This document shows positions 40,787 to 51,198 of a DNA stretch of 64,000 nt, piece after piece (position 1 is the stretch's first letter; every line of letters begins with the position of its first letter). The stretch spans positions 186,001 to 250,000 of the forward strand of contig NZ_JAERMU010000006.1 of assembly GCF_016756775.1 (NCBI RefSeq), read 5' to 3'. The stretch comes from Dryocola clanedunensis subsp. sulfonylureivorans. GTDB lineage: Bacteria; Pseudomonadota; Gammaproteobacteria; Enterobacterales; Enterobacteriaceae. A program made the translations under genes and the position numbers. The notes under the pieces are model-generated. The model was not told the DNA's origin, did no database searches, and saw only the letters and a list, made by a program, of their open reading frames with translations.

Positions 40787-41071
40787 TTATCGCAGGCCGA
40801 GCTGGAAGATCATGGTTTCAGCCTGGCAGCTGAAGACAAAATCGATATCCATCTGCACGCCGCCCTCAACCGCTTTAAAAGTTGGGGTGATCTGGCAGGG
40901 TTCGGACTCGACTTCACGCGCCTTCGCGCTCAGCGCAGCCAGCGTTTCTTCTGCCTCGGCTTTGTTGTCAAAGACGCGGCTATAGGTTGCGATGCAGTCG
41001 GTATTATCAATGATGGAGCCGACATCAATACAGCAGCAAACCGGGGTTTCATCAGCGCTGTTCTTACTCAT
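40787..41071 (-). CDS. yfcZ: YfcZ/YiiS family protein
   Basis: This 94-residue cytoplasmic protein has a CCCID motif near residues 13-17 and no membrane segment. It belongs to the YfcZ/YiiS family of unknown function and keeps the E. coli position between fadI and fadL. Confidence 0.93.
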   Translation of the reverse strand: MSKNSADETPVCCCIDVGSIIDNTDCIATYSRVFDNKAEAEETLAALSAKAREVESEPCQITPTFKAVEGGVQMDIDFVFSCQAETMIFQLGLR

Positions 41072-41177
41072 TATGATTTTCCTCTGTATCTAAAGATGGG
41101 AAGGGATTCAACAATTACTGTCTATTTTACGCTCCCAGTTGAATGCTCACCAGCCGTTAATATTATCTGATGCGCCA

Positions 41178-41193
41178 GGTGAGCAAAATCACA
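41178..41193. promoter_or_regulatory. CRP site in the fadL upstream region
   Basis: GGTGAGCAAAATCACA matches TGTGA-N6-TCACA at 9 of 10 bases. The 372-bp space between yfcZ and fadL holds no gene; this box and the FadR operators are the visible features. Confidence 0.55.
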
Positions 41194-41317
41194 CTTAAAA
41201 CTGATCTAAAACAAATTTCATACCTCTGGCTTAAACAGCCTGGCCGCGTTTTTGCCAGGCGGATCTCGTTTTGGCGATCAAATTTGAAAAAGTTTAGAAA
41301 CATACTTGCAACATCCC

Positions 41318-41357
41318 ATCTGGTCAGACCTATACTCTCGCCACTGGTCAGATTTCT
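41318..41357. promoter_or_regulatory. Two FadR operators of fadL
   Basis: ATCTGGTCAGACCTATA at 41318-41334 contains the full TGGTCNGACC core. CCACTGGTCAGATTTCT at 41341-41357 is a weaker copy 23 bp further on. E. coli fadL also has two FadR operators. Confidence 0.8.
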
Positions 41358-41443
41358 CTGAACCCGATCAGTCCCTACTATTCGCGCTCCTGTTACTGTA
41401 TGTAACATTGTTTGTATAAAAATAAATCTATGAGGTTTTGGTC

Positions 41444-42772
41444 ATGAGCCAGAAAAACCTGTTTACAAAGTCAGCCCTCGCGGTTGCAGTGGCAATTGTC
41501 TCCTCGCAGGCGTACGCCGCCGGCTTTCAATTAAACGAGTTCTCTTCCTCTGGCCTTGGCCGAGCGTATTCGGGGGAAGGTGCAGTGGCGGACAACGCGG
41601 GCTCAGCCAGCCGCAACCCAGCCACCATCATGATGTTTGATCGCCCTTCTTTCTCTGGTGGTGCGATCTTCATCGATCCCGATGTGAATATTTCAGGGAC
41701 TTCACCATCAGGCCGCAGCACCGACGCAGATAACATCGCGCCGACCGCCTGGGTACCTAACCTGCACTTCGTTGCACCAATCAACGATCAATTCGGTTGG
41801 GGGGCTTCTGTCACCTCTAACTACGGTCTTGCCACCGAATTTAATGACAACTACACGGCCGGTTCCATGGGCGGTAAAACCGACCTGACCACCATGAACC
41901 TGAACCTGAGCGGTGCCTACCGTTTAAACAACAGCTGGAGCTTCGGCGTTGGCTTTGATGCGGTTTACGCCAGAGCGAAAATCGAACGTTACGCAGGTGA
42001 TTTACCTCAGTTAGTCGCGGGTAACCCAGCATCAGGCCTGACGCCGGCGCAGCGCCAGGCTATCGGTTCAATTCCTGGCGATACCCAGATTGCCCACCTG
42101 AAAGGTGACGAATGGGGCTTTGGCTGGAACGCCGGTATTCTTTATGAAATCGATAAAGATAACCGCTACGGCTTCACCTACCGTTCAGAAGTAAAAATTG
42201 ACTTCGACGGCGACTATAAGAGCAGTCTGCCTTCAGCGTATAACCCGCTGTTGTCCAACTTTGGCTTACCAGCGGGCACTAACGGTCGAACCGTTCCTGG
42301 TGCACTGACTCTGAACCTGCCTGAAATGTGGGAACTGTCCGGTTACAACAAAGTTGCACCGCAGTGGGCTATCCACTACAGCGTAACCTACACCAGCTGG
42401 AGCCAGTTCCAGGAACTGAAAGCCACCGGCAACAACGGGCAGACTCTGTTCTATAAAGACGAAAGCTTTAAAGATGCGTACCGCATTGCGTTGGGTACCA
42501 CCTACTTTATGGATAAGAACTGGACCTTCCGCACCGGTATCGCATTTGACGATAGCCCGGTTCCGGCTGATAACCGCTCTATCTCCATCCCGGATCAGGA
42601 CCGTCTGTGGCTGAGCGCTGGTACTACCTATGCGTTTAACGATGATGCGTCTGTCGACGTGGGTGTTTCCTACATGCACGGTCAGCACGTAGAGATCAAC
42701 GAAGGGCCATACACCTTCAAATCCGAAGGGAAAGCCTGGCTGTACGGCATGAACTTCAACTACGCGTTCTGA
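41444..42772 (+). CDS. fadL: Long-chain fatty acid outer membrane porin FadL
   Basis: This 442-residue precursor has a signal peptide ending AYA before [21 protein letters not shown], the mature N-terminal plug region of FadL. The remainder is a beta-barrel ending in NFNYAF with a terminal Phe. It admits long-chain fatty acids that feed FadIJ. The ATG at 41444 follows TGAGG; a TTG six bases upstream is not needed. The loop after [11 protein letters not shown] differs from that of E. coli, as expected of surface-exposed parts. Confidence 0.97.
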   Translation: MSQKNLFTKSALAVAVAIVSSQAYAAGFQLNEFSSSGLGRAYSGEGAVADNAGSASRNPATIMMFDRPSFSGGAIFIDPDVNISGTSPSGRSTDADNIAPTAWVPNLHFVAPINDQFGWGASVTSNYGLATEFNDNYTAGSMGGKTDLTTMNLNLSGAYRLNNSWSFGVGFDAVYARAKIERYAGDLPQLVAGNPASGLTPAQRQAIGSIPGDTQIAHLKGDEWGFGWNAGILYEIDKDNRYGFTYRSEVKIDFDGDYKSSLPSAYNPLLSNFGLPAGTNGRTVPGALTLNLPEMWELSGYNKVAPQWAIHYSVTYTSWSQFQELKATGNNGQTLFYKDESFKDAYRIALGTTYFMDKNWTFRTGIAFDDSPVPADNRSISIPDQDRLWLSAGTTYAFNDDASVDVGVSYMHGQHVEINEGPYTFKSEGKAWLYGMNFNYAF

Positions 42773-42786
42773 TAAGTTAGCAGTAA

Positions 42787-42818
42787 CAAAAAAGGCGACC
42801 CTGAAAAGGTCGCCTTTT
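42787..42818. terminator. Bidirectional terminator fadL/mlaA
   Basis: AAAAAAGGCGACC and GGTCGCCTTTTT form a 12-bp stem with a short loop and T-runs on both strands between the convergent genes. Confidence 0.92.
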
Positions 42819-42834
42819 TAATGCCATTAGCGGT

Positions 42835-43593
42835 TTACTGCGAGTCGATATCTTTAAGATCGTCCTCAATCAACGCCGCGTTCGGGTTCACCTGTGGCGT
42901 CAGCTTGCCGCCGTTAGCAATAAAATCATGGCGCTGGAAGTATGCCTCGCGCACCAGAATATACGGGTCGGAGGATTGCTTAAGCAGACCGTCGGAATCC
43001 AGCAATTGCGCACGGGTTTCTATGCCCTCGATGGCCCACTTGCCCACAGACATTGGCCACGTCAGCCAGGAGAGCACCGGATAGAGCGCATCGACGTTAT
43101 CACCCCCTTCATCACGTAGCGTAAAGCTTCCGTAGAAAGGCAGCTGCAGATACGGGCCGTAACCCACGCCATAATGACCCAGCGTCGAACCGAAGCGGTG
43201 CGGCTCTTCACGCTGCAGCTTCGGATTCGCCATGCCTGCCACGTCGATTAACCCGCCCATGCCAAGCACGGTATTCAGGAAGAAGCGCGTAAAGTGCACC
43301 ATCCCCTGGTACGGATTACCCTGCACGAAGTAGTTGGCCATAATGGCCGGCTCTTCCAGGTTGCTCGTGAAGTTGCTGATCCCGTTACGTGCGGGTTGCG
43401 GCACATAATCACGCCAGACAACGGCGACAGGCCGCAAAACATACGGATCCAACATATTGAAGTTGAAGTCATACATGGTGCGGTTGAATCCTTCAAACGG
43501 ATCCGAACGGCCCTGTGTCTGTTGATCGGCCGAACTGGCACACCCTACGAGTAGGGTCGTAGCCAGGGCCAGCCCCGTCAGGCGAAATTTCAT
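42835..43593 (-). CDS. mlaA: Phospholipid-binding lipoprotein MlaA
   Basis: This 252-residue outer-membrane lipoprotein (VacJ) has the lipobox LVGC with Cys18. With OmpC/OmpF it removes phospholipids from the outer leaflet and passes them to MlaC. The conserved DPFEGFNRTMYDFN and GVGYGPYLQLPFYGSFTLRD segments are present. The ccm operon ends 20 bp upstream on the same strand, so read-through into mlaA is possible. Confidence 0.97.
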   Translation of the reverse strand: MKFRLTGLALATTLLVGCASSADQQTQGRSDPFEGFNRTMYDFNFNMLDPYVLRPVAVVWRDYVPQPARNGISNFTSNLEEPAIMANYFVQGNPYQGMVHFTRFFLNTVLGMGGLIDVAGMANPKLQREEPHRFGSTLGHYGVGYGPYLQLPFYGSFTLRDEGGDNVDALYPVLSWLTWPMSVGKWAIEGIETRAQLLDSDGLLKQSSDPYILVREAYFQRHDFIANGGKLTPQVNPNAALIEDDLKDIDSQ

Positions 43594-43613
43594 TATGCGT
43601 CTCCCTGTTATTG

Positions 43614-44687
43614 TTAGTTTACGCTCTCAGGTTTGGTCATGTCCTTGCCTGCCTGAGCCTGTGCCTGCGCGATACTGCGCTCGACGACAGCGCGGCGTTG
43701 ATCGTTCGCGGGAAGCAGTTTCAGCATGACCTGCCAGGCACCAATCGCCTCGCGGTACTGCTGCTGCTCAAAAGCATTAAAAGCAAACAGACTTAGCACA
43801 CGAACGTTGGCATGGTCGCTCTTTAGTAATTCCCGCAGCAGACGTCCCCCCAGCAGGTTGTCTTGCGGGTCACCCGAACGGGTCAATACTTCAGCATAGC
43901 CCAGCTTTACTTCACTGTTAGTCGGCGACAGCTTATAGGCTCGTGCAAAGGCCTGGGTCGCGGTAGTGGCGTTATTGAGCACCATACCAATTCGTCCGAG
44001 CATCATCCAGCCTTCCAGGTTGTCAGGATCCTGCTGCAGTCGGGTACGTAACCCCAGCCCCAGACGCGCCATATCTTCCATATTCAGCGCCGTAGCCTTG
44101 GGATCCATGACGCGCTGCAATAGCTGTGGCGTTTGCTGCGTCACCCTCTGCCATTCGTAAACCTGCTTTAAACTCGATACTTTCAGATAAACACCAACGC
44201 TGATAACGACTAAAATCACCGCCCCCGGCACAAATATCCAGTAGCTGACCTTTTCAGCAGGTTCTTCCGTTTCGCCGCTCTCGTCCCCATCGCGGAAATA
44301 GACTCGGCGCTTGCGGCTACGCACCACAATGACCCCAATCCCACCCAGGATAAACAGCACCGGTAGCACCCACAGAATAATAGTTGATGGCGTAACCGGC
44401 GGCTCATAGGTCACAAAGTTACCATAGCGGTCGACCATGTAATCGATGATTTGCTGCTTACTTTTGCCCTGCTGCATCAGCTCATACACTTTGAGACGCA
44501 TGTCTGAAGCGATCATAGCGTTTGAGTCAGCAATACTGTTGTTCTGGCATTTTGGGCAGCGTAGCTGTTCCGTTAGCTGACGGAACTGCTGCTCTTGCGC
44601 TTCATCTTTAAACTTATAAGTATCAATAGCAGCCGTGGCGTAAAAGGAAAACAGCAGCGCGGCAACGAATAGCAAACAACGTTTCAT
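43614..44687 (-). CDS. ccmH: Cytochrome c maturation protein CcmH (with CcmI-like TPR part)
   Basis: This 357-residue fused protein has a signal peptide and then the thiol motif LRCPKCQNNS. Two membrane helices follow near 105-125 and 150-170. A C-terminal TPR region (LQQDPDNLEGWMMLGRIGMVLNN) corresponds to CcmI of other bacteria. It keeps apocytochrome thiols reduced and presents the apoprotein to CcmF. Start ATG overlaps the ccmG stop as ATGA and follows AGGAGGCGGGGG. Confidence 0.96.
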   Translation of the reverse strand: MKRCLLFVAALLFSFYATAAIDTYKFKDEAQEQQFRQLTEQLRCPKCQNNSIADSNAMIASDMRLKVYELMQQGKSKQQIIDYMVDRYGNFVTYEPPVTPSTIILWVLPVLFILGGIGVIVVRSRKRRVYFRDGDESGETEEPAEKVSYWIFVPGAVILVVISVGVYLKVSSLKQVYEWQRVTQQTPQLLQRVMDPKATALNMEDMARLGLGLRTRLQQDPDNLEGWMMLGRIGMVLNNATTATQAFARAYKLSPTNSEVKLGYAEVLTRSGDPQDNLLGGRLLRELLKSDHANVRVLSLFAFNAFEQQQYREAIGAWQVMLKLLPANDQRRAVVERSIAQAQAQAGKDMTKPESVN

Positions 44688-45241
44688 ACCCCCGCCTCCT
44701 TGCTGTACTTGTCCCATAGCGGCTTAATCTCTTGGTTCCAGACGCGATCGTTAAGATCGCCCGCATGGCGATAGCGGATGATCCCTTTACCGTCGATCAG
44801 GAAAGTTTCCGGTGCGCCGTAGACGCCTAAATCCAGGCCCAGCATGCCATCGCCATCAAACAAGCTGAGGGCATACGGGTTCCCCAGCTCTTTGAGCCAG
44901 GTAATCGCCTTCTGGCGATCGTCTTTATAATTCATCCCCACAACGCGAATACCCTGCGCTTTCAGACCATTAAGATACTGATGCTCTGCGCGACAGGTCG
45001 GGCACCAGGTCGCCCAGACATTCAGCAAAATAGGTTTGCCGTCCGTCAGCACGGCCTGGTCGTAAGTTTTGCCCGGATTCTCTAACGACTCCAGGCGGAA
45101 TACCGGCACAGGTTTGCCAACGAGAGCCGATTCCAGATTGGTCGGATCGTCGCCCTGGGCATTACGAGCAAGCTGCCAGAGTAGCGCGGCCGCCAGCAGT
45201 AAAAAGAGCACCAGCGGGATGTACAATACTTTGCGGTTCAT
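44684..45241 (-). CDS. ccmG: Thiol:disulfide interchange protein CcmG (DsbE)
   Basis: This 185-residue membrane-anchored thioredoxin has an N-terminal anchor (LVLFLLLAAALLWQL). The redox motif is Cys80-Pro-Thr-Cys83 in WATWCPTCRAE. It receives electrons from DsbD and reduces CcmH or the apocytochrome heme motif. It overlaps both ccmF and ccmH by 4 bp. Confidence 0.98.
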   Translation of the reverse strand: MNRKVLYIPLVLFLLLAAALLWQLARNAQGDDPTNLESALVGKPVPVFRLESLENPGKTYDQAVLTDGKPILLNVWATWCPTCRAEHQYLNGLKAQGIRVVGMNYKDDRQKAITWLKELGNPYALSLFDGDGMLGLDLGVYGAPETFLIDGKGIIRYRHAGDLNDRVWNQEIKPLWDKYSKEAGV

Positions 45242-47190
45242 GCGGCCTCCGCCATTTTCTTACGTGAGCGATAGCGGGGATCGAACAGGCAGCATATGCC
45301 GCCCAGCGTCATCAACAAACCGCCCGCCCAGATCCAGCGTACAAAGGGTTTGTAGTACAGACGTACAGCCCAGCTACCGTCATCCAGCTCTTCGCCCAGC
45401 GCGGCATACAAATCGCGGGTGATCCCGCCGTCGATGGCTGCTTCGGTCATCATCGAACGATTGCTGTTGTAGTAACGTTTTTCCGCATGCAGCGTCGCTT
45501 CATATTTACCGTTGCGCGTGACGTCAATAATCCCGACGCCTCCGCTGTAGTTCGGGCCAACGAGATCACGCACATCCCGGAACACGAAGTGGTACTGATG
45601 AATGTCGATGCTGTCACCGGCTTTCATGCGCACGTCACGCTCCACGCTATAGTTCTGGCTGAATGCGATGCCGACGACCGTCACCGCAAGGCCCAGATGG
45701 CCAAGCACCATTCCCCAGTGGCTGCGCGGTAATTTCCACAGCCCCAGCAGCAGGCCACGGCGATGCGTAGCGCGCTCGTAGACCTCGGTGAGCGCCAGCA
45801 CAAACACCCAGACCGCCATCAGCAGCCCCACCACCGTCATGGCCTCTACGCGATCCTGCATCAACCACGGCAGCACCAGCGACAGAACAACCGTAATGAC
45901 CAGCGCAACCGCCAGCCGCTTAACCAGCTTTTGTGGTTCATCCCGACGCCAGCGTACCAGCGGTCCTATACCCAGCAACAGCGCAAACGGTGCCATTAAA
46001 GCGGTAAACATCGTATTAAAGAACGGCTCGCCGATAGAGATGCTGCCCAGACCAAGCTGTTTATGCACCAGCGGCAGCAGCGTCCCCAGCAGCACCACCA
46101 GCATGGCGGCTATCAGCAGCACGTTATTTCCCAGCAGGAGCGATTCACGCGACCAGAGCTCATTGCCCACGCGGGAGCGGACTTTGCTGCCCTTTATCGC
46201 GTACAGCAGCAGCGAGCCGCCAATGACGATGACAAGGAAGGCGAGGATAAACATGCCGCGCGCGGGGTCGGAGGCAAAGGAATGCACCGAAACCAGCACG
46301 CCGGAACGCACCAGGAAGGTGCCCAGCAGACAAAGCGAGAAAGCAGTGATCGCCAGCAGTACTGTCCAGGCCTTGAAGCTGCCACGTTTTTCCGTAACGG
46401 AAAGCGAGTGAATAAGTGCCGTCCCGGCAAGCCACGGCATAAACGAAGCGTTTTCAACCGGATCCCAGAACCACCAGCCGCCCCAGCCCAGCTCGTAGTA
46501 GGCCCAGGCAGAACCGAGCACAATACCGATAGTCAGAAACGACCAGGCCGCCAGCGTCCACGGACGCGTCCAGCGCGCCCAGTTGGTGTCCAGCTTGCCT
46601 GCCATCAACGCCGCAATGGAAAACGCAAAAGCAACGGAGAATCCGACGTAGCCCATATACAGCAGCGGCGGATGGAAGATAAGCCCGATATCCTGCAAAA
46701 GCGGATTCAGATCTCGCCCTTCAACGGGAAAGTCAGGCAGCGTGCGGGTAAACGGATTCGAGGTGAAGATAATAAACAGCAGGAAGCCGAAGTTTATCAT
46801 TCCCATCACCGAGAGCACCCGCGCCAGCGCATCCTTCGGCATGCCGCCGTTGAACAGCGCGACGGCGAATGTCCAGGTGCTCATCAGCAGCACCCAGAGC
46901 ATCAATGACCCTTCATGTGCCCCCCAGGTTGCCGCCACGCGATACCAGACAGGGAGTTCGGTGTTTGAGTTGCTGGCGACATACAGCACGGTGAAGTCAT
47001 TGACCACAAACGCGTACACCAGCACTAAGAACGAGGCAAGGATGGTAAAGAACAGCGCCCAGGCAAGAGGACGCGCAGAGTTCATTAACCGCACATCGTT
47101 ACGCTTCACGCCCCAGAGCGGGTAAACGCTCAGCAGGATGGACAGCGCCAGCGCCACGCAAAGCAGAAAACTGCCAACTTCAGGCATCAT
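45238..47190 (-). CDS. ccmF: Heme lyase subunit CcmF
   Basis: This 650-residue polytopic protein has the WWD heme-handling motif ([19 protein letters not shown]) and conserved membrane histidines. It attaches heme from CcmE to apocytochrome c together with CcmH. It overlaps ccmE upstream and ccmG downstream by 4 bp each. Confidence 0.98.
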   Translation of the reverse strand: MMPEVGSFLLCVALALSILLSVYPLWGVKRNDVRLMNSARPLAWALFFTILASFLVLVYAFVVNDFTVLYVASNSNTELPVWYRVAATWGAHEGSLMLWVLLMSTWTFAVALFNGGMPKDALARVLSVMGMINFGFLLFIIFTSNPFTRTLPDFPVEGRDLNPLLQDIGLIFHPPLLYMGYVGFSVAFAFSIAALMAGKLDTNWARWTRPWTLAAWSFLTIGIVLGSAWAYYELGWGGWWFWDPVENASFMPWLAGTALIHSLSVTEKRGSFKAWTVLLAITAFSLCLLGTFLVRSGVLVSVHSFASDPARGMFILAFLVIVIGGSLLLYAIKGSKVRSRVGNELWSRESLLLGNNVLLIAAMLVVLLGTLLPLVHKQLGLGSISIGEPFFNTMFTALMAPFALLLGIGPLVRWRRDEPQKLVKRLAVALVITVVLSLVLPWLMQDRVEAMTVVGLLMAVWVFVLALTEVYERATHRRGLLLGLWKLPRSHWGMVLGHLGLAVTVVGIAFSQNYSVERDVRMKAGDSIDIHQYHFVFRDVRDLVGPNYSGGVGIIDVTRNGKYEATLHAEKRYYNSNRSMMTEAAIDGGITRDLYAALGEELDDGSWAVRLYYKPFVRWIWAGGLLMTLGGICCLFDPRYRSRKKMAEAA

Positions 47191-47666
47191 GAGGCATTGT
47201 CCTTATAGGTTTGCGGTGCACGCTTGTGATTTTTATTCATGGCCTCTTTGACTTCCGGTGGCGTGTAGTTTTCGTCATGCTTCGCCAGCACTTCTTTCGC
47301 GGCGACCAGATTGCCCTTCTCCAGCACGCCCTGAGCGACAACGCCCTGCCCCTCACGGAACAGATCCGGCAGAATACCAACGTAGGTGACATCCACCACG
47401 CCGTTGATGTCATAGAGCTTGAAGGTGACTTTGAGCGTTTTGTTATCGCGTTTCACGCTGCCCGGCTGAACCATACCGCCGACGCGCAGACGCTGGCCGA
47501 TTTCTGGCAGCTGCTGGCTTTCGCCTTTACCGTAGATAATTTCACCGGGCGTATAGAAAAGGTCGATATTGCTGCGCAGCGCATAGAGCACCAGCGAGAT
47601 AGTGAGCCCTAACCCTACCAGAACGGCCACCGCCAGATAGAGACGGGTTTTACGACGAGTATTCAC
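47187..47666 (-). CDS. ccmE: Periplasmic heme chaperone CcmE
   Basis: This 159-residue protein has one N-terminal membrane anchor and an OB-fold. The covalent heme ligand is His130 in [12 protein letters not shown], with Tyr134 as axial ligand. It takes heme from CcmC and delivers it to CcmF. It starts directly after ccmD. Confidence 0.98.
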   Translation of the reverse strand: MNTRRKTRLYLAVAVLVGLGLTISLVLYALRSNIDLFYTPGEIIYGKGESQQLPEIGQRLRVGGMVQPGSVKRDNKTLKVTFKLYDINGVVDVTYVGILPDLFREGQGVVAQGVLEKGNLVAAKEVLAKHDENYTPPEVKEAMNKNHKRAPQTYKDNAS

Positions 47667-47876
47667 TTACATTCCCTCGCTTTGCTTTCTTGCACGAATG
47701 CGCTGCTCGCGCGCCTGCTGACGACCCACGTCATTCAAAATGGCGCGATGCTGTGCGGTGGTATGGACAATCAACCCCAGCAAAGGAACAGCGGTAAAGG
47801 CGACGGCAAGCCAGACGTAAAAGGCGTAGCCTCCCATGGCGAAAAAATCTGCCCAACTGGCAAAGGCACTGGTCAC
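47667..47876 (-). CDS. ccmD: Heme exporter accessory protein CcmD
   Basis: This 69-residue small membrane protein has one helix (GGYAFYVWLAVAFTAVPLLGL) and a basic cytoplasmic tail. The GTG start at 47876 overlaps the ccmC stop as GTGA and gives exactly the E. coli length; an earlier in-frame start would add 12 unconserved residues. It helps release holo-CcmE from CcmABC. Confidence 0.94.
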   Translation of the reverse strand: MTSAFASWADFFAMGGYAFYVWLAVAFTAVPLLGLIVHTTAQHRAILNDVGRQQAREQRIRARKQSEGM

Positions 47877-48610
47877 AGGCTTCTCCCTTTGTTTGCAAGC
47901 GCTAACACCCACGGGCGACGGCGTTCCTGAAGCAGGATGAGATTACGAAGACGCATCAGCGTCAGGGTGATAAACAGCAGCAGGAAGCCAATGATGGTCA
48001 GGCGCAGCGGCGTGCGCATCGAAGGGTCAATAGTCTGCTGCATGTTGGTAGACCCCTGATGCAGCGTATTCCACCACTCCACGGAGTAGTGGATGATCGG
48101 CAGGTTTACCACGCCAACCAGCACCAGGATACCTGCCGCACGTCCGGCGAGGCGGCGGTCATCGAACGCGTTATACAGCGCAATGACGCCTATGTAGAGG
48201 AAGAGCAGCACCAGCTCCGAGGTAAGACGGGCATCCCAGATCCACCAGGTCCCCCACATCGGTTTACCCCAGGCAGACCCAGTGACCAGCGCGATAAAGG
48301 TAAAGACCGCCCCGACGGGTGCCATTGCCGCCACGGCCAGATCGGACATTTTCATCTGCCAGACCAGGCCGATGAATGCCGCAACGGCCATCGACCCGTA
48401 GATACCCATCGACCAGATAGCCGCCGGGACATGAAGGTACATAATACGGTAGCTCTGTCCCTGCTGATAATCAGCGGGAGCGTAGACGAATCCCCACACG
48501 CAGCCCGCTATTAACGTTATGGCACTGAGCACCGCCAGCCACGGGACAAACTTCCCGCATAGCTGATAGAGCCTTTCCGGCTTAGCCAGTTGATGTAGCG
48601 CTTTCCACAT
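47873..48610 (-). CDS. ccmC: Heme exporter membrane protein CcmC
   Basis: This 245-residue protein has six helices and the WWD motif (WGKPMWGTWWIWDARLTSEL). It loads heme onto CcmE. The ATG at 48610 (MWKALHQL) matches E. coli; a GTG at 48625 is the alternative. A REP element lies in the gap before it, so it is not tightly coupled to ccmB. Confidence 0.96.
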   Translation of the reverse strand: MWKALHQLAKPERLYQLCGKFVPWLAVLSAITLIAGCVWGFVYAPADYQQGQSYRIMYLHVPAAIWSMGIYGSMAVAAFIGLVWQMKMSDLAVAAMAPVGAVFTFIALVTGSAWGKPMWGTWWIWDARLTSELVLLFLYIGVIALYNAFDDRRLAGRAAGILVLVGVVNLPIIHYSVEWWNTLHQGSTNMQQTIDPSMRTPLRLTIIGFLLLFITLTLMRLRNLILLQERRRPWVLALANKGRSL

Positions 48611-48642
48611 TGTCCATTTGCTCACAAATTAAAAAGTTTGGT

Positions 48643-48673
48643 GGTGGATGACGCAGAAGCTTTTCCACCCTAC
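48643..48673. repeat. REP element inside the ccm operon
   Basis: GGTGGATGACGCAGAAGC...CCACCCTAC lies between ccmB and ccmC, within one operon rather than at its end. Confidence 0.7.
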
Positions 48674-48688
48674 AACACACTCTATTTT

Positions 48689-49348
48689 TTACTGCACGCT
48701 AACGCGCAGTGCCGCCGCCGTAGCAAACGGGCTTAGTGTCGCGCTGCCCGCAAGCAGCGCACCGAGGATTGCCATATAGCCATCAACGGGTAAATGCATA
48801 GACGCCGCGTCCATCGCTGCCGTGGCAAAAATCAGGAGCGGAATGGTCAGCGGCAGCACCAGCAGGCTTAGCAGCACGCCACCGCGCCGTAAACCAACCG
48901 TTAATCCCACGCCCGGTGCGCCCAAAAAGCTTAGCGTTGGCGTCCCCAACAGCAGCGTCAAGGCCATCACCTGCCAGCTGTAAAAATCCAGCCCGAGCAG
49001 CAGGGCCGCCAGCGGTGAGAGAATTAACAGCGGTAGACCTGTTACCACCCAGTGAGCGGTCACTTTCGCCAGCACCACTACCGGCAAAGGGATGGGTAAC
49101 AACATGAGTTGTTCAAGTGAACCATCCATGAAGTCATCCCTGAAGAGCCGGTCCATCGCCAGCAGCGAAGCCAGCAATGCCGCAACCCAGATAACCCCGG
49201 GTGCAATGCGGGCCAGCAGCTGCGGCTCCGGGCCAATGCCCAGCGGAAACAGGGTGATAACAATAATAAAAAACCACAGCGGATTGGCAATTTCAGATCT
49301 TTTTCTGAAGACAACCCGCATTTCCTGAAAAAAAATACGCCACATCAT
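48689..49348 (-). CDS. ccmB: Heme exporter permease CcmB
   Basis: This 219-residue inner-membrane protein has six helices ([24 protein letters not shown] at the N-terminus). It is the permease partner of the CcmA ATPase in releasing heme-loaded CcmE. It overlaps the ccmA stop by 4 bp. Confidence 0.97.
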   Translation of the reverse strand: MMWRIFFQEMRVVFRKRSEIANPLWFFIIVITLFPLGIGPEPQLLARIAPGVIWVAALLASLLAMDRLFRDDFMDGSLEQLMLLPIPLPVVVLAKVTAHWVVTGLPLLILSPLAALLLGLDFYSWQVMALTLLLGTPTLSFLGAPGVGLTVGLRRGGVLLSLLVLPLTIPLLIFATAAMDAASMHLPVDGYMAILGALLAGSATLSPFATAAALRVSVQ

Positions 49349-49953
49349 GCGTCCGCTTCCCGTAAAACAATCTGCCGCACGAAGGCCAGCGCGAGCGGCT
49401 GGTGCGTGGTCAGAATAACCATGCCCCCCGCTTCGGTATGCCGCACCATTTGTTGGGTAAGTTTTTCCACGCCAGCGACATCAATGGCGGTAAAAGGCTC
49501 GTCCAGAATCCACAGCTTTGCGGAGCTTAACCACAAACGCGCCAGCGCCACGCGGCGCTGCTGCCCGGCAGAAAGCTGATTAACCGGCACATCCTCGAAC
49601 CCGACCAGGCCTGCCTGCGCCAGCGCTTCCCAGCGCTGTTCGACGGGAGCATCCCCATGAAAGAAGTTAAGATTTTCAATCGCGGTGAGCGCCGCCTTGA
49701 TGCCGGGCTGATGGCCGAGCCACAGTAAATCCTGATGAAACTCATCCCGCGCACGTTGCAGAGACTCGCCCTGCCAGCGAACTTCCCCCTCTTCGGCTTG
49801 CGAAAGCCCGGCGAGAATACGCAGTAAGGATGTTTTTCCGGCGCCATTCGCTCCTGCCACCTGAACCATCTCGCCCGCGGAAACGGTAAACGACAGCGCG
49901 CTAAACAGCGTCCGGTCGTCACGGGTACAGCTCAAATTTACGACATCAAGCAT
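49345..49953 (-). CDS. ccmA: Heme exporter ATPase CcmA
   Basis: This 202-residue ABC ATPase has Walker A GANGAGKT at 34-41, signature [14 protein letters not shown] and Walker B LWILDEP. ATP hydrolysis drives release of holo-CcmE. It is the first ccm gene; a 204-bp spacer separates it from divergent yfdC and must hold its promoter. No nap genes precede it, unlike in E. coli. Confidence 0.97.
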   Translation of the reverse strand: MLDVVNLSCTRDDRTLFSALSFTVSAGEMVQVAGANGAGKTSLLRILAGLSQAEEGEVRWQGESLQRARDEFHQDLLWLGHQPGIKAALTAIENLNFFHGDAPVEQRWEALAQAGLVGFEDVPVNQLSAGQQRRVALARLWLSSAKLWILDEPFTAIDVAGVEKLTQQMVRHTEAGGMVILTTHQPLALAFVRQIVLREADA

Positions 49954-50157
49954 CAGGATTTATCGCTACAAATTTCAGGGGCATGAATGATACCACATCA
50001 TCCCCCAGGCTCCAGACTGTGCATACAGGAAGTCGTACTCCAAAAGAAGTAAACGCGGCGACAAGATCAAAAATCGGATGAATTCTGGATATAGCGGGAA
50101 GCCGGAAAAAAACCGCTACGCTTAAAAGAACGATAGCCACGCAGAGCACGTACAGAA

Positions 50158-51117
50158 ATGGACAATATAAAAGAAGAGAAAATTGATAAATCCAGCGATG
50201 AGCTGGAAGTGGAGAGCGAAGAGAAGTCGAGCGGCAAAACAATTGATGTTGATGAGGATCATCTCCCCTCCAGAGCGATGGCCATCCACGAGCATATTCG
50301 CCAGGACGGGGAGAAAGAGCTGGAACGCGATGCCATGGCCCTGCTGTGGTCGGCCATCGCCGCAGGCCTGTCTATGGGAGCGTCACTGCTGGCAAAGGGC
50401 GTGTTTCACGTCCATCTCGAAGGCGTGCCGGGCAGCTTCCTGCTGGAGAACCTCGGCTACACCTTCGGGTTTATCATCGTGATAATGGCCCGCCAGCAGC
50501 TGTTTACCGAAAACACCGTCACGGCGGTTTTGCCGGTGATGCAAAAACCCACCAGCAGCAACTTTGTGCTGCTGCTACGTCTGTGGGGTATGGTGCTGCT
50601 TGGCAACTTAATTGGCACCGGTCTTGCGGCATACGCCTTTGAATACATGCCGATCTTCGATGAAAAAACTCGTGACGCGTTCGTCACCATCGGCATGGAG
50701 GTGATGCACAACACGCCGGGCGAGATGTTCGCCAACGCCATTATCTCCGGCTGGATCATTGCCACCATGGTATGGATGTTCCCCTCCGCGGGCGCGGCAA
50801 AGATAGTGGTGATCATCATCATGACCTGGCTGGTTGCCCTGGGCGATCTCACCCACATTGTAGTCGGCTCGGTTGAAATCCTTTATCTGGTCTTTAACGG
50901 TACTATTCACTGGAGCGACTTCTTCTGGCCGTTTGCATTGCCGACCCTTGCAGGCAACATCTGCGGCGGCACCTTCATCTTCGCGCTGATAAGCCATGCG
51001 CAAATCCGTAACGATATGAGCAACAAGAAGAAAGCAGAAGCGAAGGCCAAAGCGAAACGCAAGGCGGAAGTAGAAGACGCAGAAGAGGCCGAGAAAGAGG
51101 ACAAACGGCAGGCGTGA
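50158..51117 (+). CDS. yfdC: Formate/nitrite transporter family protein YfdC
   Basis: This 319-residue protein has an acidic N-terminal tail of about 60 residues, six helices of the FNT channel fold, and a long Lys/Ala/Glu-rich C-terminal coil. It matches E. coli YfdC in sequence. The transported anion is not established. It is next to argW, as in E. coli. Confidence 0.94.
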   Translation: MDNIKEEKIDKSSDELEVESEEKSSGKTIDVDEDHLPSRAMAIHEHIRQDGEKELERDAMALLWSAIAAGLSMGASLLAKGVFHVHLEGVPGSFLLENLGYTFGFIIVIMARQQLFTENTVTAVLPVMQKPTSSNFVLLLRLWGMVLLGNLIGTGLAAYAFEYMPIFDEKTRDAFVTIGMEVMHNTPGEMFANAIISGWIIATMVWMFPSAGAAKIVVIIIMTWLVALGDLTHIVVGSVEILYLVFNGTIHWSDFFWPFALPTLAGNICGGTFIFALISHAQIRNDMSNKKKAEAKAKAKRKAEVEDAEEAEKEDKRQA

Positions 51118-51198
51118 GGCAAAAACTGGTTACGATTCAGGCAATCAACCCGTTAACCCCTTACCCCGGCCCGAAAAGCGGGTATACTACGCCCGCTT

